Numbered from the stretch's first letter, positions 33,873 through 43,041 are shown. The stretch is 64,000 nucleotides of DNA from Paramesorhizobium deserti (GCF_001558695.1 NZ_LNTU01000034.1:124001-188000); one strand, 5' to 3'. Numbers and translations: made by a program. The notes: generated by a model from the sequence alone, not told the origin.

Positions 33873-33910
33873 AGTGCTCAAAAAGCCAAGAATTTGGCTT
33901 TTTGAGCACT
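33873..33910. terminator. Bidirectional terminator: perfect 17-bp palindrome with a 4-base loop
   Basis: The 17 bases at 33873-33889 are exactly repeated in inverse at 33894-33910 around the loop GAAT. The inner core AAAAAGCCAA..TTGGCTTTTT has a GC stem followed by a T-run on both strands, which is the build of a bidirectional Rho-independent terminator. It lies 15 bp beyond the stop of the TPR gene and about 100 bp upstream of the VOC gene, so it should end the TPR transcript. The outer GC-containing arms make it longer than needed. Confidence 0.75.
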
Positions 33911-33924
33911 ATACGGACTGCTCC

Positions 33925-34785
33925 TCACCCACGCGTTCTTGCAAGCCCGTCCTTGGCTGGCTGATATTTGGGATCGAGCTGCACCGCCCGCGCATAGGAT
34001 TTCGACGCGCGAGCCTTTTCGCCACGATGCTCATAGACCAGCGCCTGGTTGGCCCAGCTTTCCGCGACATTGCCGTCGAGATTGATGGCCGTGTTGAAAT
34101 CGTCGAACGCGTTGTCGTAATCGCCCAGCGCGATATAGGAGATGCCGCGGCCATTATAGGGCTCCGGCGCATTCGGCTGCAGCGATATGGCCGTCGCGAA
34201 ATCCTCGATGGCGAGTTTGTGCTGGCCGCGCGCCTGATAGATCAGCCCGCGATTGTGATAGGCACGTCCATTGGTCGTATCGAGCTGAATGGCCCGCTGG
34301 AAATCGTTGAACGCCTCGCCGAGGCGTCCCGCCTGCCGATAGACATTGCCGCGTCCGATATAGGCGGCGTCATATTGCGGGTTGATCTGGATGGCCCGGT
34401 TATAGTCGCTCACCGCCTTGGCATCTTCGCCCATGAAGCGGTAGATCAGGGCGCGATTGGCATAGGCCTGATAGAAATTCGGGTTGATCTGCAGCGCCGT
34501 ATCGAAATCCTTCAGCGCCTCTTTATAGCGCCCCGCCCGCCCATAGGCCGAGCCGCGGACATTATAGCCGTCCGGATCGCGTGGATTGTTCTGAATGACG
34601 CCGGTGAGAGAACTGATGTTCTCGCTCGATCCTTGCGCCCTGTCGATGGGCGCCAGAATATTGGTCGAACTGGTCTGGCAGCCCGCGAGCGCCAACACTG
34701 CAACGGATGCGAGTGCGAAGAGGCTGGGACGGAAGGAGCTAGTCGGCTGGACGGCGGTCATGAGGTGGCGCATCGGCAGTTCCAT
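33925..34785 (-). CDS. TPR-repeat lipoprotein
   Basis: 286 residues with a lipoprotein signal (SLFALASVAVLALAGC) and about six to seven tetratricopeptide repeats in a regular 34-residue rhythm, such as GYNVRGSAYGRAGRYKEALKDFDTALQINP and AYHNRGLIYQARGQHKLAIEDFATAISLQP. The start MELP has AAAAGGAAT just upstream; another Met four codons later is possible. NlpI-like proteins of this build act as outer-membrane adaptors for cell-wall enzymes or envelope proteases, which is a suggestion only. It lies downstream of rpsU and is separated from it by a terminator. Confidence 0.85.
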   Translation of the reverse strand: MELPMRHLMTAVQPTSSFRPSLFALASVAVLALAGCQTSSTNILAPIDRAQGSSENISSLTGVIQNNPRDPDGYNVRGSAYGRAGRYKEALKDFDTALQINPNFYQAYANRALIYRFMGEDAKAVSDYNRAIQINPQYDAAYIGRGNVYRQAGRLGEAFNDFQRAIQLDTTNGRAYHNRGLIYQARGQHKLAIEDFATAISLQPNAPEPYNGRGISYIALGDYDNAFDDFNTAINLDGNVAESWANQALVYEHRGEKARASKSYARAVQLDPKYQPAKDGLARTRG

Positions 34786-34820
34786 TATTCCTTTTTGGCT
34801 TCCCCCGCGCGTGACACAGC

Positions 34821-34856
34821 AAAAAAGGTGGCGGTGACGATCATCACCCCACCTTT
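34821..34856 (-). terminator. Rho-independent terminator of rpsU
   Basis: On the minus strand AAAGGTGG-GGTGA pairs with TCACC-G-CCACCTTT (13 pairs with one bulge) around a 6-base loop, and TTTTTT follows (AAAAAA at 34821-34826 on the plus strand). It lies about 60 bp beyond the rpsU stop and upstream of the TPR gene start. Confidence 0.8.
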
Positions 34857-34913
34857 GGCTCAATCCTTAAAACCCTCGCGCAGGCGCATGCCGAAAGCGC
34901 AGGGGAACGCCGA

Positions 34914-35144
34914 TCAACGGGCAGCTACGCGGCCGCCGCTGACCAGACCTTCACGCTGGGCGCGCTTGCGCGCCAGCTTACGGGCGCGGCGGACGGCCTC
35001 GGCCTTCTCGCGAGCACGCTTTTCCGACGGCTTTTCGTAGTGGCCGCGCATCTTCATTTCACGGAAGATGCCTTCGCGCTGCATCTTCTTCTTGAGCGCG
35101 CGGAGAGCCTGATCAACATTGTTATCGCGGACGAGTACCTGCAC
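34914..35144 (-). CDS. rpsU: 30S ribosomal protein S21
   Basis: 76 residues: [20 protein letters not shown], then the basic [20 protein letters not shown] and an Arg/Lys-rich helix, the full S21 family pattern. S21 binds the 3' end region of 16S rRNA during initiation. The start is a GTG with GGGA about 6 bp upstream. It has its own terminator. Confidence 0.96.
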   Translation of the reverse strand: MQVLVRDNNVDQALRALKKKMQREGIFREMKMRGHYEKPSEKRAREKAEAVRRARKLARKRAQREGLVSGGRVAAR

Positions 35145-35508
35145 GTGTAATCCCGTTTCAGTTAGAATTTCGGTTTAGCCAAGGTCAGATGATCGGCTGC
35201 GAACCTCCAAACACCAAGGCTTCGCAACGGATATCCGAAGCAAATTGGAGTTGGCTGATAGCAGAAACCCGAGCCAATGTCCACACTGCAGCGCGTCAAA
35301 TATGAGGCTCTCCCGCCCCACAACCGGGCGGCAGCGCGAATCACGGCCGGTTACCATTCGATAATACCAATAAATACCCGACCCCATGAAAGTGAAACGC
35401 CATGGTTGGTCGCAAAATGGCAAAATCTTCAAGCCGCGATGGTCTAGTGATAAGGAAACGGGACTATTCCGCCGGCGCTTAGCCGCCGGTCGCCCAGAAG
35501 GGAAAAAC
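35145..35508. other. Divergent rpsU/sox intergenic region
   Basis: 364 bp without a convincing gene. It must hold the rpsU promoter on the minus strand and the sox promoter on the plus strand. A small hairpin CCGGCG-CTTAGC-CGCCGG (35472-35489) lies just before the soxB ribosome site AAGGGA and could affect its translation. The frame of soxB stays open 41 codons into this region but has no ribosome site. No riboswitch was recognised. Confidence 0.4.
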
Positions 35509-36762
35509 ATGCGCAGATACTCGGTTTTCGCCATCGCCCGCGAGGCGATGCGCGGAGGCAAAGGCTGGGAACAGCAATGGTCCTCGCCGGAGCCAAAGTC
35601 AGAATATGACGTCATCATCATCGGCGCCGGCGGTCATGGCCTGGCGACAGCCTATTATCTCGCCAAGGAGCACGGCATCACCAATGTCGCAGTCCTGGAA
35701 AAAGGCTGGCTCGGCGGCGGCAATACCGGCCGCAACACCACGATCATCCGCTCCAACTACCTCTATGACGAATCGGCCGGTATCTACGACCATGCCGTGA
35801 AGCTGTGGGAAGGGCTGAGCCAGGATCTGAACTATAACGTCATGTATTCGGCGCGCGGCGTCATGATGCTCGCCCATAACGTCCATGACGTGCAGGTCCT
35901 GAAACGCCATGTCCATGCCAATCGCCTGAACGGCATCGACAATGAATGGCTGACGCCCGAAGAGGCGAAGAAATACTGTCCGCCGCTCAACATCTCGCAG
36001 ACAGCGCGCTATCCCGTCGTCGGCGCCGCGCTACAGCGGCGCGGCGGCACGGCCCGTCACGACGCGGTTGCCTGGGGCTATGCCCGCGCCGCATCCGACC
36101 GCGGCGTTCACATCATCCAGAACTGCGAGGTCACCGGCATCCGCCGTTCGCCGACAGGTGCGGTGACGGGCGTCGAGACTACGCAAGGCTTCATAGGCGC
36201 GAAAAAGATCGGCGTCGTCGCCGCGGGCCATACATCTGTTCTGATGAACATGGCCGGCGTACGCATGCCGCTGGAAAGCTATCCGCTGCAGGCGCTGGTC
36301 TCCGAGCCGGTGAAGCCGGCCTTCCCCTGTGTCGTCATGTCGAACACGGTCCACGCCTATATCTCGCAGTCGGACAAGGGCGAACTGGTGATCGGCGCAG
36401 GCACCGACCAGTACACCTCCTATTCGCAGACCGGCGGCCTGCACATCATCAACCACACGCTCGATGCGATCTGCGAGATGTTCCCCATCTTTACGCGCAT
36501 GAAGATGATGCGTTCCTGGGGCGGCATCGTCGACGTGACGCCGGACCGCTCGCCGATCCTCGCCAAGACGCCGGTTTCGGGCCTCTACGTCAATTGCGGC
36601 TGGGGAACGGGCGGCTTCAAGGCGACGCCGGGCTCCGGCAACGTCTTCGCCTATACCATCGCCCGCGACGAACCCCATCGCATTAACGCGCCGTTCACGC
36701 TCGACCGCTTCCGCACCGGCCGCCTGATCGACGAGGCGGCGGCCGCCGCCGTCGCGCATTAA
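35509..36762 (+). CDS. soxB: Sarcosine oxidase beta subunit
   Basis: 417 residues of the SoxB family from an ATG with GAAGGGA upstream ([20 protein letters not shown]). The FAD-binding fold [19 protein letters not shown] lies at about 34-52. His184 in [18 protein letters not shown] is the likely site of the covalent flavin, and the C-terminal [16 protein letters not shown] is the family end motif. In the heterotetramer, this subunit oxidises sarcosine to glycine. It is the first gene of soxBDAG, with soxD 16 bp later. Confidence 0.96.
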   Translation: MRRYSVFAIAREAMRGGKGWEQQWSSPEPKSEYDVIIIGAGGHGLATAYYLAKEHGITNVAVLEKGWLGGGNTGRNTTIIRSNYLYDESAGIYDHAVKLWEGLSQDLNYNVMYSARGVMMLAHNVHDVQVLKRHVHANRLNGIDNEWLTPEEAKKYCPPLNISQTARYPVVGAALQRRGGTARHDAVAWGYARAASDRGVHIIQNCEVTGIRRSPTGAVTGVETTQGFIGAKKIGVVAAGHTSVLMNMAGVRMPLESYPLQALVSEPVKPAFPCVVMSNTVHAYISQSDKGELVIGAGTDQYTSYSQTGGLHIINHTLDAICEMFPIFTRMKMMRSWGGIVDVTPDRSPILAKTPVSGLYVNCGWGTGGFKATPGSGNVFAYTIARDEPHRINAPFTLDRFRTGRLIDEAAAAAVAH

Positions 36763-36778
36763 GGGAGCAAGAAGAAAA

Positions 36779-37207
36779 ATGTTGCTGATCTATTGCCCCT
36801 ATTGCCAGGAAGAGCGGCCTGAAATCGAGTTCCGCCACGCGGGCGAAGCCCATCTCGTGCGCTCGCCCGATATCGCCGATCAGGGCGAGCTGGAATTCGA
36901 GGCCTATCTCTATCTGCGCCAGAACCCCAAGGGCATCGTCGCCGAACGCTGGCGGCATATCCATGGCTGCGGCCGGTTCTTCAACGCCATCCGCGACACG
37001 GTGAGCGACCGCATCTACGCCACCTACAAAGCTGGCGAGCCGATGCCGGATCTGGATGCCGTTGTCGCCAACGCTCCCAATACCGCCCATTCCGGAAAGC
37101 CGCTGACGTCGACGGCGAGCGCAGCTCGTCCGTCCATGGCGAACGAAGGTCGCTCGTCCGCTGCGCGTGCAGCCAAACCCGCACCCGCCCGCAAATCAAA
37201 GGCCTGA
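36779..37207 (+). CDS. soxD: Sarcosine oxidase delta subunit with extended tail
   Basis: 142 residues. The zinc-site residues C6, C9 (CPYC) and the later HIHGCGRFFNAIRDT match SoxD, the small structural subunit of heterotetrameric sarcosine oxidase. Usual SoxD proteins are near 90-110 residues. The excess here is a C-terminal Ala/Ser/Lys-rich tail from about residue 100 (ANEGRSSAARAAKPAPARKSKA) that looks disordered and basic. It lies between soxB and soxA, 5 bp before the latter. Confidence 0.93.
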   Translation: MLLIYCPYCQEERPEIEFRHAGEAHLVRSPDIADQGELEFEAYLYLRQNPKGIVAERWRHIHGCGRFFNAIRDTVSDRIYATYKAGEPMPDLDAVVANAPNTAHSGKPLTSTASAARPSMANEGRSSAARAAKPAPARKSKA

Positions 37208-37212
37208 TCCCC

Positions 37213-40200
37213 ATGTCGTTCAATTCCAAATCAGGTAGCAACCGCATCGCGGGCGCAGGCCGCCTCACCCCGGCCAAGGTCGTCCGTTTCACCTTCGACG
37301 GCCAGCATTTCACCGGGCTGGAGGGCGACACCCTCGCCTCCGCGCTCCTTGCCAACGGCGTGCATCTCGTCGGCCGCTCGTTCAAATATCACCGTCCGCG
37401 CGGCATCCTCTCCGCTGGTGCCGAGGAGCCAAACGCGCTGGTCGGCATCGAGCGCGACCGTACCCGTCGGCAACCCAATGTCCGTGCCACTGTGCAGGAG
37501 GTCTATGATGGGCTGAAGGCCGTCTCGCAGAACCGCTGGCCGTCTCTCGGTTTCGATATCGGCTCCCTCAACGACCTCATGTCGCCGTTTTTCACCGCCG
37601 GCTTCTACTACAAGACCTTCATGTGGCCGAAGGCGGCGTGGAAGAGCCTGTATGAGCCCAATATCCGCGCTGCAGCCGGCCTTGGCGAGGCACCGGATGA
37701 GCCCGATGCCGATCACTACGCCAGCCGGTTTGCCCATTGCGACGTGCTGGTGATCGGCGCGGGTGCGGCGGGCCTTAGCGCAGCGCTTGCAGCGGCGGAA
37801 ACCGGAGCGCAGGTCATAATCTGCGACGAGCAGGCTCAGGTGGGCGGTGCGCTGCGCTATGACAGCGGCGCCCGTATCGAAGGCCGGCCGGGCTATGAAT
37901 GGGCGCAGGAAACTGCGGCGCGGCTTGCAAAAATGGACAATGTCCGCATGCTCACCCGCACCACGGCCTTCGGCTATTATGCCCAGAATTTCGTGGGGCT
38001 GGTCGAGCGCGTCACCGAACATATGGCGCGGCCGGCCCACGATCTGCCGCGCGAAAAACTCTGGCAGGTGCGCGCCAGGCGCGTCATCCTCGCCACCGGC
38101 GCGATCGAGCGCCACATGGTCTTCGCCGACAATGACCGGCCGGGCATTATGCTTGCCGCCGCCGCCCGCACCTATCTGAACCATTACGGCGTCGCGGTCG
38201 GCCGCAAGGTCGGCGTCTATACGGCCAATGATTCGGCTTATGCGGCGGCGATCGATCTGAAGCGCGCCGGCATCGACATTCCGGCGATCGTCGATCTGCG
38301 CGATGCGCCTGCCTCTGATCTCATCGAAGAGGTGCGCGGCCTCGGCATCGAGGTGCTCGCCGGCCACGCCGTGAAGAAGGTCGGCGGGACGCGCCGCGTC
38401 TCTTCGTTGACGGTGACGCCGAAGAACGGTGGCAGCACCCGGTCCATTCCCGTCGATGCGCTGATCAACTCGGCGGGCTGGACGCCCTCCGTGCATCTCT
38501 TCTCGCAATCGCGCGGCAAGGTGCGCTGGGACAAGGAAGCCGAGCGTTTCCTGCCCGGCACCTATGTGCAGGATTGCGTTTCCGTCGGCGCCTGCAACGG
38601 CACGGACGGGCTGCAGGAAACGATAGACGAAGCCCTTGCGGCAGGCGAGCACATGGCCCGCGAGGCCGGTGTTGCATCGAAGGCCAAAGGCACGAAGCTC
38701 ACCGCCTCCGGCGGCGCTTCCTGGGCCGGTGGCATGATCGGTTCGGCGCCCGGCGCCGGCCCCGACACCACCGTCAAGGCCTTTATCGATTTCCAGAACG
38801 ACGTCACCGCCAAGGATATCCGCCAGGCGGTACGCGAGGGCATGCACTCGATCGAGCACGTCAAGCGCTTCACCACCACGGGGATGGCCACCGATCAGGG
38901 CAAAACCTCCAACCTGCACGGTCTGGCGATCGCCGCCGAGGCGCTGCAGCGTGATATTCCGGAAGTAGGGCTGACGACCTTCCGCCCGCCCTATACGCCG
39001 GTCACCTTCGGCGCCATCGTCAACCACGCGCGGCACGAACTCTTCGACCCGACGCGCCGCACGCCGATGCATGCCTGGCATGAGGCGCATGGCGCGGTCT
39101 TCGAGGATGTCGGTCAGTGGAAGCGGCCATGGTATTATCCACGCCCCGGCGAGGATATGCACAAGGCGGTCGACCGCGAATGCGTGGCGGTCCGCAATGC
39201 CGCCGGTATTTTCGACGCCTCGACCCTCGGCAAGATCGAGGTGGTCGGCCCCGATGCGGCAAAGTTCCTGGAGCTTCTCTACACCAACCCTTGGGCGAAG
39301 CTCGGTGTCGGCCGCCTACGCTATGGCGTGATGCTGCGCGAGGATGGCTTCATCTATGATGACGGCGTGGTCGGCCGGATCGCGGAGGATCGTTTCCATG
39401 TGACGACGACGACCGGCGGCGCACCGCGCGTCATGCATCATATGGAGGACTATCTTCAGACCGAGTTCCCACATCTCGATGTCTGGATCACCTCCACCAC
39501 CGAGCAGTGGGCCGTCATCGCCGTGCAGGGACCGAAGGCGCGCGATATCATCGCGCCGCTTGTCGAAGGCATCGATCTTTCGACGGAAGCCTTCCCGCAT
39601 ATGAGTGTGCGCGAAGGCAAGATCTGCGGCGTGCCGACCCGGCTGTTCCGCATGTCCTTTACCGGCGAGATGGGCTACGAAATCAACGTGCCTGCCGATT
39701 ACGGCCAGGCCGTTTGGGAAGCGATCTATGAGAGCGGCAAGCCGTATGGTCTCGCTCCCTATGGCACCGAAACGATGCATGTGCTGCGCGCCGAGAAGGG
39801 CTATATCATCGTTGGGCAGGATACGGACGGCACCGTCACGCCCTATGATGCGGGCCTTGCCTGGGCGATCGGCAAGAACAAGACGGATTTCGTCGGCATC
39901 CGCGGCCTGAAACGGCCCGATCTGGTGGCCGAAGGCCGCAAGCAGCTTGTCGGTCTGAAAACCAGGGATCCCAAAACCGTGCTGGAAGAAGGCGCGCAGA
40001 TCGTCGCCGATCCGAAACAGGCGATACCGATGACCATAATCGGCCACGTCACCTCCTCCTACTGGTCGGAGAATTGCGGCCGCTCCATCGCGCTGGCGCT
40101 TGTCGCCAACGGTTCCAAGCGCCTGGGCGAAACGCTCTACGTGCCGATGCCCGACGGCGTCATCGAGGTCGAAGTAACGGGACCCGTATTCATCGATGAA

Positions 40201-40224
40201 AAGGGAGAGCGTCTCCATGGCTAA
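37213..40224 (+). CDS. soxA: Sarcosine oxidase alpha subunit
   Basis: 1003 residues, the normal size of SoxA. An N-terminal 2Fe-2S-like fold without its cysteines (FTFDGQHFTGLEGDTLASALLANG) is followed by an NAD-binding Rossmann part (DVLVIGAGAAGLSAALAAAE, about 177-196) and a C-terminal folate-binding GcvT-like domain (about 610-1000; RNAAGIFDASTLGKIEV, SFTGEMGYEINVP). The subunit binds NAD+ and passes the one-carbon unit to tetrahydrofolate, giving 5,10-methylene-THF. The stop overlaps soxG by 8 bp. Confidence 0.96.
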   Translation: MSFNSKSGSNRIAGAGRLTPAKVVRFTFDGQHFTGLEGDTLASALLANGVHLVGRSFKYHRPRGILSAGAEEPNALVGIERDRTRRQPNVRATVQEVYDGLKAVSQNRWPSLGFDIGSLNDLMSPFFTAGFYYKTFMWPKAAWKSLYEPNIRAAAGLGEAPDEPDADHYASRFAHCDVLVIGAGAAGLSAALAAAETGAQVIICDEQAQVGGALRYDSGARIEGRPGYEWAQETAARLAKMDNVRMLTRTTAFGYYAQNFVGLVERVTEHMARPAHDLPREKLWQVRARRVILATGAIERHMVFADNDRPGIMLAAAARTYLNHYGVAVGRKVGVYTANDSAYAAAIDLKRAGIDIPAIVDLRDAPASDLIEEVRGLGIEVLAGHAVKKVGGTRRVSSLTVTPKNGGSTRSIPVDALINSAGWTPSVHLFSQSRGKVRWDKEAERFLPGTYVQDCVSVGACNGTDGLQETIDEALAAGEHMAREAGVASKAKGTKLTASGGASWAGGMIGSAPGAGPDTTVKAFIDFQNDVTAKDIRQAVREGMHSIEHVKRFTTTGMATDQGKTSNLHGLAIAAEALQRDIPEVGLTTFRPPYTPVTFGAIVNHARHELFDPTRRTPMHAWHEAHGAVFEDVGQWKRPWYYPRPGEDMHKAVDRECVAVRNAAGIFDASTLGKIEVVGPDAAKFLELLYTNPWAKLGVGRLRYGVMLREDGFIYDDGVVGRIAEDRFHVTTTTGGAPRVMHHMEDYLQTEFPHLDVWITSTTEQWAVIAVQGPKARDIIAPLVEGIDLSTEAFPHMSVREGKICGVPTRLFRMSFTGEMGYEINVPADYGQAVWEAIYESGKPYGLAPYGTETMHVLRAEKGYIIVGQDTDGTVTPYDAGLAWAIGKNKTDFVGIRGLKRPDLVAEGRKQLVGLKTRDPKTVLEEGAQIVADPKQAIPMTIIGHVTSSYWSENCGRSIALALVANGSKRLGETLYVPMPDGVIEVEVTGPVFIDEKGERLHG

Positions 40225-40780
40225 GCCTGCAATATCCCCGTCCATTGCCCGCAATCTCCCCCTAACCGGCCGTCACGGGGGTACAGGACTCGTCTCCATC
40301 CTGCCCGCCGAACCGGCCTTCCGCACTTCCCTGCGCGCCCGTCCCGATGCATTGGGCACGCTCTCCAAGGCGCTGGGCGTCGCGCTCCCCGAAAAGCCTA
40401 AATCCTCCGTAACCGCGGGTACGCGCACTGCCCTGTGGCTCGGCCCCGACGAATGGCTGGTGATCGACACGGGCGGCAAAGACCCCGCCGCCGACCTGGC
40501 CAAGGTGAAGGTGCTGCACTCGGCGGTCGATGTCTCCCAGCGCAACACCGCCATTCTCGTTTCCGGCCCTGCCGCCGAAGCGACGATCAATGCCGGCTGC
40601 CCGCAGGACCTGTCGCTTGCCGTTTTCCCTGTGGGAGCGGTCTCCCGCACGGTGCTCGGCAAGATCGAGATCGTGCTGTGGCGTACCGGCGAGTACACCT
40701 TCCGCGTCGAATGCTGGCGCTCCTTCTCGGTCTATGCCTTCACCTTTTTGAGCGAGGCCGCCCGGAACGCAATGATTTAG
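40217..40780 (+). CDS. soxG: Sarcosine oxidase gamma subunit
   Basis: 187 residues of the SoxG family. LWLGPDEWLVI, the central VDVSQRNTAILVSGPAAEATINAGCPQDLS and the C-terminal YTFRVECWRSFSVYAFTFLSEAARN are the recognised parts; the protein has a GcvT-like fold. The ATG overlaps the soxA end, with GGGAG 9 bp upstream. It completes the soxBDAG operon, which is followed by a palindromic repeat. Confidence 0.94.
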   Translation: MAKPAISPSIARNLPLTGRHGGTGLVSILPAEPAFRTSLRARPDALGTLSKALGVALPEKPKSSVTAGTRTALWLGPDEWLVIDTGGKDPAADLAKVKVLHSAVDVSQRNTAILVSGPAAEATINAGCPQDLSLAVFPVGAVSRTVLGKIEIVLWRTGEYTFRVECWRSFSVYAFTFLSEAARNAMI

Positions 40781-40801
40781 GCAAGTTTTCCCACCTCCCA
40801 C

Positions 40802-40986
40802 CGTCATCCTCGGGCTTGACCCGAGGATCCACGGCAAAGAGGCGGAAACGAAACTATCGGCCGCAACGGGATCGTTAATCGTCGATCCTGATATTGATCG
40901 TATCCATTTCACTGGAATGCGTCGATGCGGATAAAAAGGTCAGTGCTCCTCAGCCGTGGATTCTCGGGTCAAGCCCGAGGATGACG
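40802..40986. repeat. 185-bp composite inverted-repeat element, copy 1
   Basis: The ends are about 30 bp and inverted: CGTCATCCTCGGGCTTGACC on the left (itself continuing as a small palindrome CCTCGGG..CCCGAGG) and GGTCAAGCCCGAGGATGACG on the right. The interior of about 125 bp is similar to that of the copy at 45220-45403 (GAGGCG, GAAACGAAACTATC, GGGATCG). It has no gene and lies just after soxG. The rest of the gap (40987-41175) holds only a second hairpin at 41123-41152. Confidence 0.8.
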
Positions 40987-41122
40987 ACTGGGATGGGGAG
41001 ATGGACGATGATCCCGGAGGAAAGTGCTGTCTCGCCGATAGCTTTTTAAAAACGAAATACTTTCCCTTCTGCCATAAAACGCTCTAAGAGACGCCCTACT
41101 TCCCGCCGGTCTTGGCGGATAT

Positions 41123-41152
41123 TTCGCGCGGAATCCTCGGGTTCCGCGCGAA
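41123..41152. repeat. Perfect 11-bp inverted repeat before the alpha/beta-hydrolase gene
   Basis: TTCGCGCGGAA at 41123-41133 pairs with TTCCGCGCGAA at 41142-41152 around the loop TCCTCGGG. It ends 23 bp before the start of the gene at 41176. There is no T-run, so it is an operator or leader hairpin candidate, not a terminator. Confidence 0.5.
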
Positions 41153-41175
41153 TTTGCATCTACAGAGCATGGTTT

Positions 41176-42402
41176 ATGATCGTCAAAAAGCGTCTCGTTC
41201 TCAATTTCACCGGCTATGAAGGTTTGCATCCGGGTGCCGTGCGCGGCCGCCATATGCAGGCCGTCGCCGATTTCGACCGGCTCTGGCATGCCCGCACGCA
41301 GGCGACCCCCATGGTGGCGGAGGATGGCGGCTGCGGCTCGATGCAGCTCATGACTGAAGGCGCCGACTGGAAAACCGAAGTCGAGTTTTGCCAGTTCGGC
41401 ACCGCTGATATTTTCGACGATTACGCCAAACGATCTACATTATCCCGGCTCTCGACCGGTCTTCGTGCTTTTCTCGATATCCTGTTCACCGGTACGCTCT
41501 GGCGCTATGCTGTGACTAGCTGGCGCTTCATCCTGTTCTTCCTCTGGCCTTTCGGGCTGACGCTGACTCTTGTCGGTCTTGCCGCATTGATTGCCGTCAT
41601 CCCTCTCATTTTGGGTCTTGGCACCCTGCATTTCACCTGGTCGCTACCGCTTGCCGTCGCCGCCGGCGCGATTCTCATGCGCTGGCCCGGAAAGAAATTC
41701 TTCCTGTCCTATCTCCTGGACGACTGGTCTGCCGCCTATGATCGCATCCACCGCGGCAATTCCAAGCTCAACGCGCGCAGGCACGAATTCGCTGATTTCC
41801 TTACCCGGAAACTGCGCGAAACCGATGCCGATGAAGTCGTCATCGTCGGCCACAGCCTCGGCACCGTGCCAGCCGTGGAGGCCATTGCCGATATCAGCCG
41901 CCAAAGCCCGGAGCTTCTGGAAAAGCAGCCCGTCTCGCTGCTCGCCATCGGCTCATGCCTTCTGATGATCGCCTTTCATCCAAAGGCCGGGAACCTGCGC
42001 GAGGATGTCCGGACGGTCATGGAGAATACATCGGTCCTCTGGGCGGAATTCCAGGCGCTGACCGACATCATCCATTTCTATGATTCCAATCCCGCCCAGG
42101 CCCTGGCCATCACGCCGAAAAATCCGCCCGTCATCTCTCGGATCAGATTCAAGAACGTGCACAATGAAAGCCGTTACAAGCGCGCCAAGGGCAATTTCTT
42201 CAAGATGCACCTGCTCTTCCTCAAGGGAGCGCAGAAGCGCAATTCCTATGATTTCGGCATGTTCCTGCACGGCCCCTTCGCCCTGCGCGGCCTAGTGACC
42301 ACCCACAAAGAAAAGGCCGCCCCTCTCGATGAAGAAGGACGGCTTGGTTACACTCCGCTTGCAAGGGGAGTAGGGGAGTATTATCGATACACAGGCAAAT
42401 AA
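41176..42402 (+). CDS. Membrane-anchored alpha/beta-hydrolase-like protein
   Basis: 408 residues. The first 100 are soluble (KRLVLNFTGYEGLHPGAVRG). Three hydrophobic helices follow at about 112-175 (WRFILFFLWPFGLTLTLVGLA, IAVIPLILGLGTLHF, LAVAAGAILM). The later domain has the nucleophile elbow VVIVGHSLGTVPAVEAIAD (near residue 222), the mark of a lipase/esterase fold. The first strand and oxyanion region seem to lie before the helices (LVLNFTGYEG), so the fold would be split by the membrane segment. Not assigned to a named family; the substrate is unknown. The 3' end is convergent with the MaoC gene. Confidence 0.72.
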   Translation: MIVKKRLVLNFTGYEGLHPGAVRGRHMQAVADFDRLWHARTQATPMVAEDGGCGSMQLMTEGADWKTEVEFCQFGTADIFDDYAKRSTLSRLSTGLRAFLDILFTGTLWRYAVTSWRFILFFLWPFGLTLTLVGLAALIAVIPLILGLGTLHFTWSLPLAVAAGAILMRWPGKKFFLSYLLDDWSAAYDRIHRGNSKLNARRHEFADFLTRKLRETDADEVVIVGHSLGTVPAVEAIADISRQSPELLEKQPVSLLAIGSCLLMIAFHPKAGNLREDVRTVMENTSVLWAEFQALTDIIHFYDSNPAQALAITPKNPPVISRIRFKNVHNESRYKRAKGNFFKMHLLFLKGAQKRNSYDFGMFLHGPFALRGLVTTHKEKAAPLDEEGRLGYTPLARGVGEYYRYTGK

Positions 42403-42439
42403 CGCAATTAAACCTACTCCCTTATTCCCTTACTCCCCT
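42372..42439. repeat. Short repeats at the convergent gene ends
   Basis: AGGGGAGTA (42372-42380) is inverted as TACTCCCCT (42431-42439), and the stretch 42414-42446 is a tandem run of TACTCCCTTATTCCCT-type units. The repeats overlap the end of the hydrolase gene and the stop of the MaoC gene. They may fold to end both transcripts but lack a clean T-run. Confidence 0.4.
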
Positions 42440-42911
42440 ATTCCCCCGTCTCAACTACTGCGATCGTCAGCCACGTCGCCGTCAGGGCCGGCTTCAGCGA
42501 ATTCTCGATCTCCAGCGTCACTTCATAATGGTTGACCACCCGGCCGGAGGGACGGATATCGGCCTCCGCCAACTTGAAGCGGGCGCGCACCCGTGCGCCG
42601 CTCTTGACCGGCGCCATGAAGCGCACCTTGTCGAAACCGTAATTGATACCCATCGTCGCGCCCTGGATCATCGGCAGCGCCTCGAAAGCGAGCGTCGAAA
42701 GCAGCGACAGGGTAAGGAACCCATGCGCGATGGTGCCGCCGAACGGCGTTTCCTTCGCCGCCCGTTCCGGATCCACATGGATGAATTGATGATCGTCGGT
42801 CGCATCCGCGAATTTGTCGATCATCTCCTGGGTTACCACCCGCCACTCGGAACAGCCGATTTCCGTGCCGACGGCATCTCTCAACTGGTCCAGTGTAATT
42901 GCTTCTTTCAT
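42438..42911 (-). CDS. MaoC-family dehydratase (R-specific enoyl-CoA hydratase-like)
   Basis: 157 residues with a hot-dog fold. WRVVTQEMIDKFADATDDHQFIHVDPERA contains the catalytic D-x-x-x-x-H pair of the (R)-hydratase motif, and FGGTIAHGFLTLSLLSTL is the following conserved part; GINYGFDKVRFMAPVKSG completes the domain. Members hydrate trans-2-enoyl-CoA in fatty acid or polyhydroxyalkanoate metabolism. It stands alone on the minus strand, so the pathway cannot be told. Confidence 0.9.
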   Translation of the reverse strand: MKEAITLDQLRDAVGTEIGCSEWRVVTQEMIDKFADATDDHQFIHVDPERAAKETPFGGTIAHGFLTLSLLSTLAFEALPMIQGATMGINYGFDKVRFMAPVKSGARVRARFKLAEADIRPSGRVVNHYEVTLEIENSLKPALTATWLTIAVVETGE

Positions 42912-43041
42912 ATCGCCGCTTCTCTCGTGGGCGGAGCCGCAGGGCTCCTCTATGTTCTTACTAGTCGCTGTTTAGCAATTTGGCATGACATGACAAACGG
43001 CCCTGATCGATAAAGAGAAAAAGCCACGCCACTGTGGCAAT

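Noticed and set aside
35145-35508. Glycine riboswitch or RNA gene upstream of soxB
   Set aside because: No tandem aptamer pattern was seen, and no tRNA-like cloverleaf could be drawn.
37231-39162. Long open frame on the minus strand opposite soxA
   Set aside because: soxA is certain by motifs and operon. The opposite frame is Gly/Arg/Asp-rich without domain motifs and has no ribosome site.
41123-41152. Rho-independent terminator
   Set aside because: The stem is perfect but no T-run follows on either strand, and it lies directly before a gene start and not after a stop.
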